Origin: Albimonas marina
Lineage (GTDB): Bacteria > Pseudomonadota > Alphaproteobacteria > Rhodobacterales > Rhodobacteraceae
NCBI RefSeq assembly: GCF_029223255.1
Contig: NZ_JARHUC010000001.1
Location: forward strand, 792,470-856,469
DNA: 64,000 nt
Direction of reading: 5' to 3'
Shown here: positions 62,391 to 64,000 of the stretch, piece after piece
How positions within the stretch are numbered: position 1 is the first letter of the stretch
Layout of the letters: each line of letters begins with the position of its first letter
The notes under the pieces: model-generated
Told to the model about the DNA's origin: nothing
Seen by the model: only the letters and a program-made list of their open reading frames with translations
Databases searched by the model: none
Position numbers and translations under genes: made by a program

Positions 62391-63758
62391 TCAGGCGGCC
62401 GCTGCGCTACGATTCCCTTGGCGACCATGGAGCCGAACCAGCTGCGCGAGTGCCGCGGTCAGCATCGCGGCGAGGGCCAGCGACGCCAGCAAGTTCGCTC
62501 CCCGAACTGTGGCGCCGTCGCCGAAGAGAACGTCGGCGACGATGTTCGGTCTGATCAACACGAAGCCCGAGATCAACAATCCGGACGCAATCAAGATCGA
62601 CCCTGCGCCTTGAAACTGGCGACGCTCGCCGATGGATCTCCAAGTCGTCATGGCTGACGCAGCGATGACCAGGACGAGCGGCCAGGCGACCAGATCGTAT
62701 GCGTGCAGCGGCGTCACGCCCAACGCGATGGCGATCGTGGCGGCCCCCAACGCCTGCCCCGAGGCAGTGCGATCGGCTCCGCCCTGATCGGCCTGACGGA
62801 TGCTCCAGGCGCAGATCGCGGCGAGCGCCATGGCCACGAACGGCAGCGACAGCAACTGCATCTGCGGGTTCTCGACGCCGAGGCGCGCGGCCAGATGAAT
62901 CGCGCCGGTCATGTCTCGCGGGTTGTTCGTCGCATGCTCGCCATATCGCGATGCGCCATCCAGGAATCCCTCGATGGTCTCGATCGGGCCGGAGGCGATC
63001 AGGGCGGGGGCCGCGAGCGCGAAAGCGAGCGCTCCCGCCGCCATCAGGCAGCGGCGCCATTCAGGCAGGACGACTGCGACGGCAAGGAACGGCAGCGCGA
63101 AATTCGCCTTGAGCGTGAGGAGGACCAGCGCCGCGATCATCATCCAGCGCGCGCCGCTGACGAGCGCGAGGGCGAAGAGGCCCGCGCCCAAGGCCAACGG
63201 CATGGCGAACTGTCCCATGTACAGGCAACTGGACGCCGAGTGCGAGGTCGCGAAGCAGAACGCCGCCGCGGGCGCCAGCGCGCCGCCCCAGGCGCCTTTG
63301 ACGCTCAACATCAGCTTCGCGCAGACCCACATTCCTGCCAGTCCGGCGATCATCGAGATCAAACCCCAGACGACCGGCGCCGTCCCATGGTCGAACTCAG
63401 CGAGGAATCGAGCGACCGGCCAGAAATGTGGACTATAGCTCCAGACGAATATGGTCGGCGTTCCCGGCATCTGGGCGATGCCGAAGGTGCTCAGAGCGTC
63501 ATGATCGTAGGGGTTCAGGCCATCTCGCCACATCTGGCCGGCGAGCCAGATATACCGCGTGTCGATCGGCATCGCCTCGAAGGCGCGAGGCGCGAGGATC
63601 GCCTTGTTGAACATGGCCAGGGCGCCGAGCACCAGAGCCGATGCAAGGCAGATCTTGCTCGCCGCACTCCGCCCGTGGTCGCGGACGGCTTGCGGATGGT
63701 CCTGCGTCGCTCGCGCCCGGGGGCCTGCTGGAGTTGGACGACGAGCAGGCGTGGGCAT
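62391..63758 (-). CDS. GT87-like (DUF2029) membrane protein
   Basis: A 455-residue multi-pass protein with about ten helices. Near the N-terminus, after the first helix, is AMPIDTRYIWLAGQMWRDGL followed by NPYD, the D-x-x-Y and NPYD pattern of GT87 (DUF2029) enzymes, which use polyprenyl-phosphate sugars to glycosylate extracytoplasmic targets. The ATG at 63758 is selected as the one before a short basic lead and the first helix. GC content and codon bias are lower than in the rest of the window, with many A/T-ending codons, and an IS element lies just upstream, so it may have been acquired by transfer. Confidence 0.75.
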   Translation of the reverse strand: MPTPARRPTPAGPRARATQDHPQAVRDHGRSAASKICLASALVLGALAMFNKAILAPRAFEAMPIDTRYIWLAGQMWRDGLNPYDHDALSTFGIAQMPGTPTIFVWSYSPHFWPVARFLAEFDHGTAPVVWGLISMIAGLAGMWVCAKLMLSVKGAWGGALAPAAAFCFATSHSASSCLYMGQFAMPLALGAGLFALALVSGARWMMIAALVLLTLKANFALPFLAVAVVLPEWRRCLMAAGALAFALAAPALIASGPIETIEGFLDGASRYGEHATNNPRDMTGAIHLAARLGVENPQMQLLSLPFVAMALAAICAWSIRQADQGGADRTASGQALGAATIAIALGVTPLHAYDLVAWPLVLVIAASAMTTWRSIGERRQFQGAGSILIASGLLISGFVLIRPNIVADVLFGDGATVRGANLLASLALAAMLTAALAQLVRLHGRQGNRSAAAA

Positions 63759-63873
63759 GGCGACGACCTTCCGCTCCGTTCCTCGACCTTGGTCGATACA
63801 ACGTGGACGATGCCGTCCCATAGACGCATGAAGGTATCGTGATGCATCGCTTCCAGCAAGCGGAAGCGGACCC

Positions 63874-64000
63874 TGAACCGCTCCGGGTCTGCCGGAGGCT
63901 CCCACTCCTGAGTAGGATGGAGCCCCATGAGCAAGACGACGAACAAGTTCTCCCCTGAGGTCCGCGATCGCGCGGTTCGCTTGGTGCTGGACAGCGAAGC
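63874..64000 (+). mobile_element. IS3-family insertion sequence, left end (cut by window)
   Basis: The segment begins near TGAACCGCTCCGGGTCTGCC at 63874, which looks like the terminal inverted repeat of IS3-type elements seen in alphaproteobacteria, and runs into the transposase OrfA start at 63927. The right end is outside the window, so completeness and target duplication cannot be judged. Confidence 0.65.
63927..64000 (+). CDS. IS3 family transposase OrfA, N-terminal fragment
   Basis: The first 24 codons read MSKTTNKFSPEVRDRAVRLV then LDSE, the standard beginning of IS3-family OrfA, a helix-turn-helix protein that binds the element's ends. The gene continues past the window edge. The start has GGATGGAGCCCC in front. 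OrfB would follow, expressed by frameshift, outside this window. Confidence 0.82.
   Translation, partial: MSKTTNKFSPEVRDRAVRLVLDSE

Overview
The window is chromosomal DNA from a very GC-rich alphaproteobacterium, most probably a member of the Rhodobacterales (Rhodobacteraceae/Paracoccaceae-like). Supporting markers are a VPLPA-type CTERM protein, the tlpA / argH / small-lipoprotein block, fdxA and carD, a SUV3-like helicase coupled to an S4 protein, YceI-cytochrome b561 pairs, and a locus resembling the head-spike genes of the Rhodobacter gene transfer agent (GTA). Genus cannot be decided from the sequence. No rRNA, tRNA or CRISPR array was found. Almost all codons end in G or C, so long spurious open frames lie opposite most genes; these were left out.

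Layout. 1-6274: end of a transporter gene, a secreted CTERM protein, pheS, small DUF proteins, argH and a TlpA-like thioredoxin. 6438-31813: a large surface-polysaccharide region. It holds a fused adenylation / carrier / membrane-acyltransferase protein, glycosyltransferases of families 4, 2 and 26, three Gfo/Idh/MocA oxidoreductases, an O-antigen ligase-like protein, a sulfotransferase, an acyltransferase-3 protein, an exporter-type ABC transporter, a secreted glycosidase-like protein, and an MBOAT/SGNH acylation pair. Inside it, 23909-26017 carries a probable GTA spike-base gene, a 54-codon gene with a duplicated motif, and a beta-helix spike protein. In Rhodobacter capsulatus the equivalent spikes bind the capsule, so this placement makes biological sense.

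31872-40366: YceI / cytochrome b561 / YceI, a 3-hydroxyacyl-CoA dehydrogenase, ComEC, gltX and gltA. 40367-40885 is gene-poor, with a strong terminator and a 161-bp imperfect palindrome. 40886-49671: a small membrane protein, then the outer-membrane assembly operon bamA-ompH-fabZ-lpxA-lpxI-lpxB (lpxD is not in its usual place), an alpha/beta hydrolase and an SCP2 protein. 49812-55607: a TPR protein, the SUV3-like helicase with its S4 partner, fdxA and carD. 55699-60426: fatty-acyl metabolism (acyl-CoA synthetase, AidB-like dehydrogenase) with a GST and a YdeI-type protein. 60839-62242: a secreted PRC-barrel protein with LEA-like 11-residue repeats. The window ends in a GT87-like membrane protein and the left end of an IS3-family element.

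The main theme is cell-envelope glycan building, decoration and export, combined with gene-transfer functions: spikes that would recognise the capsule, and ComEC, which imports DNA. The most novel-looking items are the spike locus with its extra small gene, the single-chain activation-to-acyltransfer protein, the unrecognised protein at 17240-18139, and the repeat/PRC-barrel protein.
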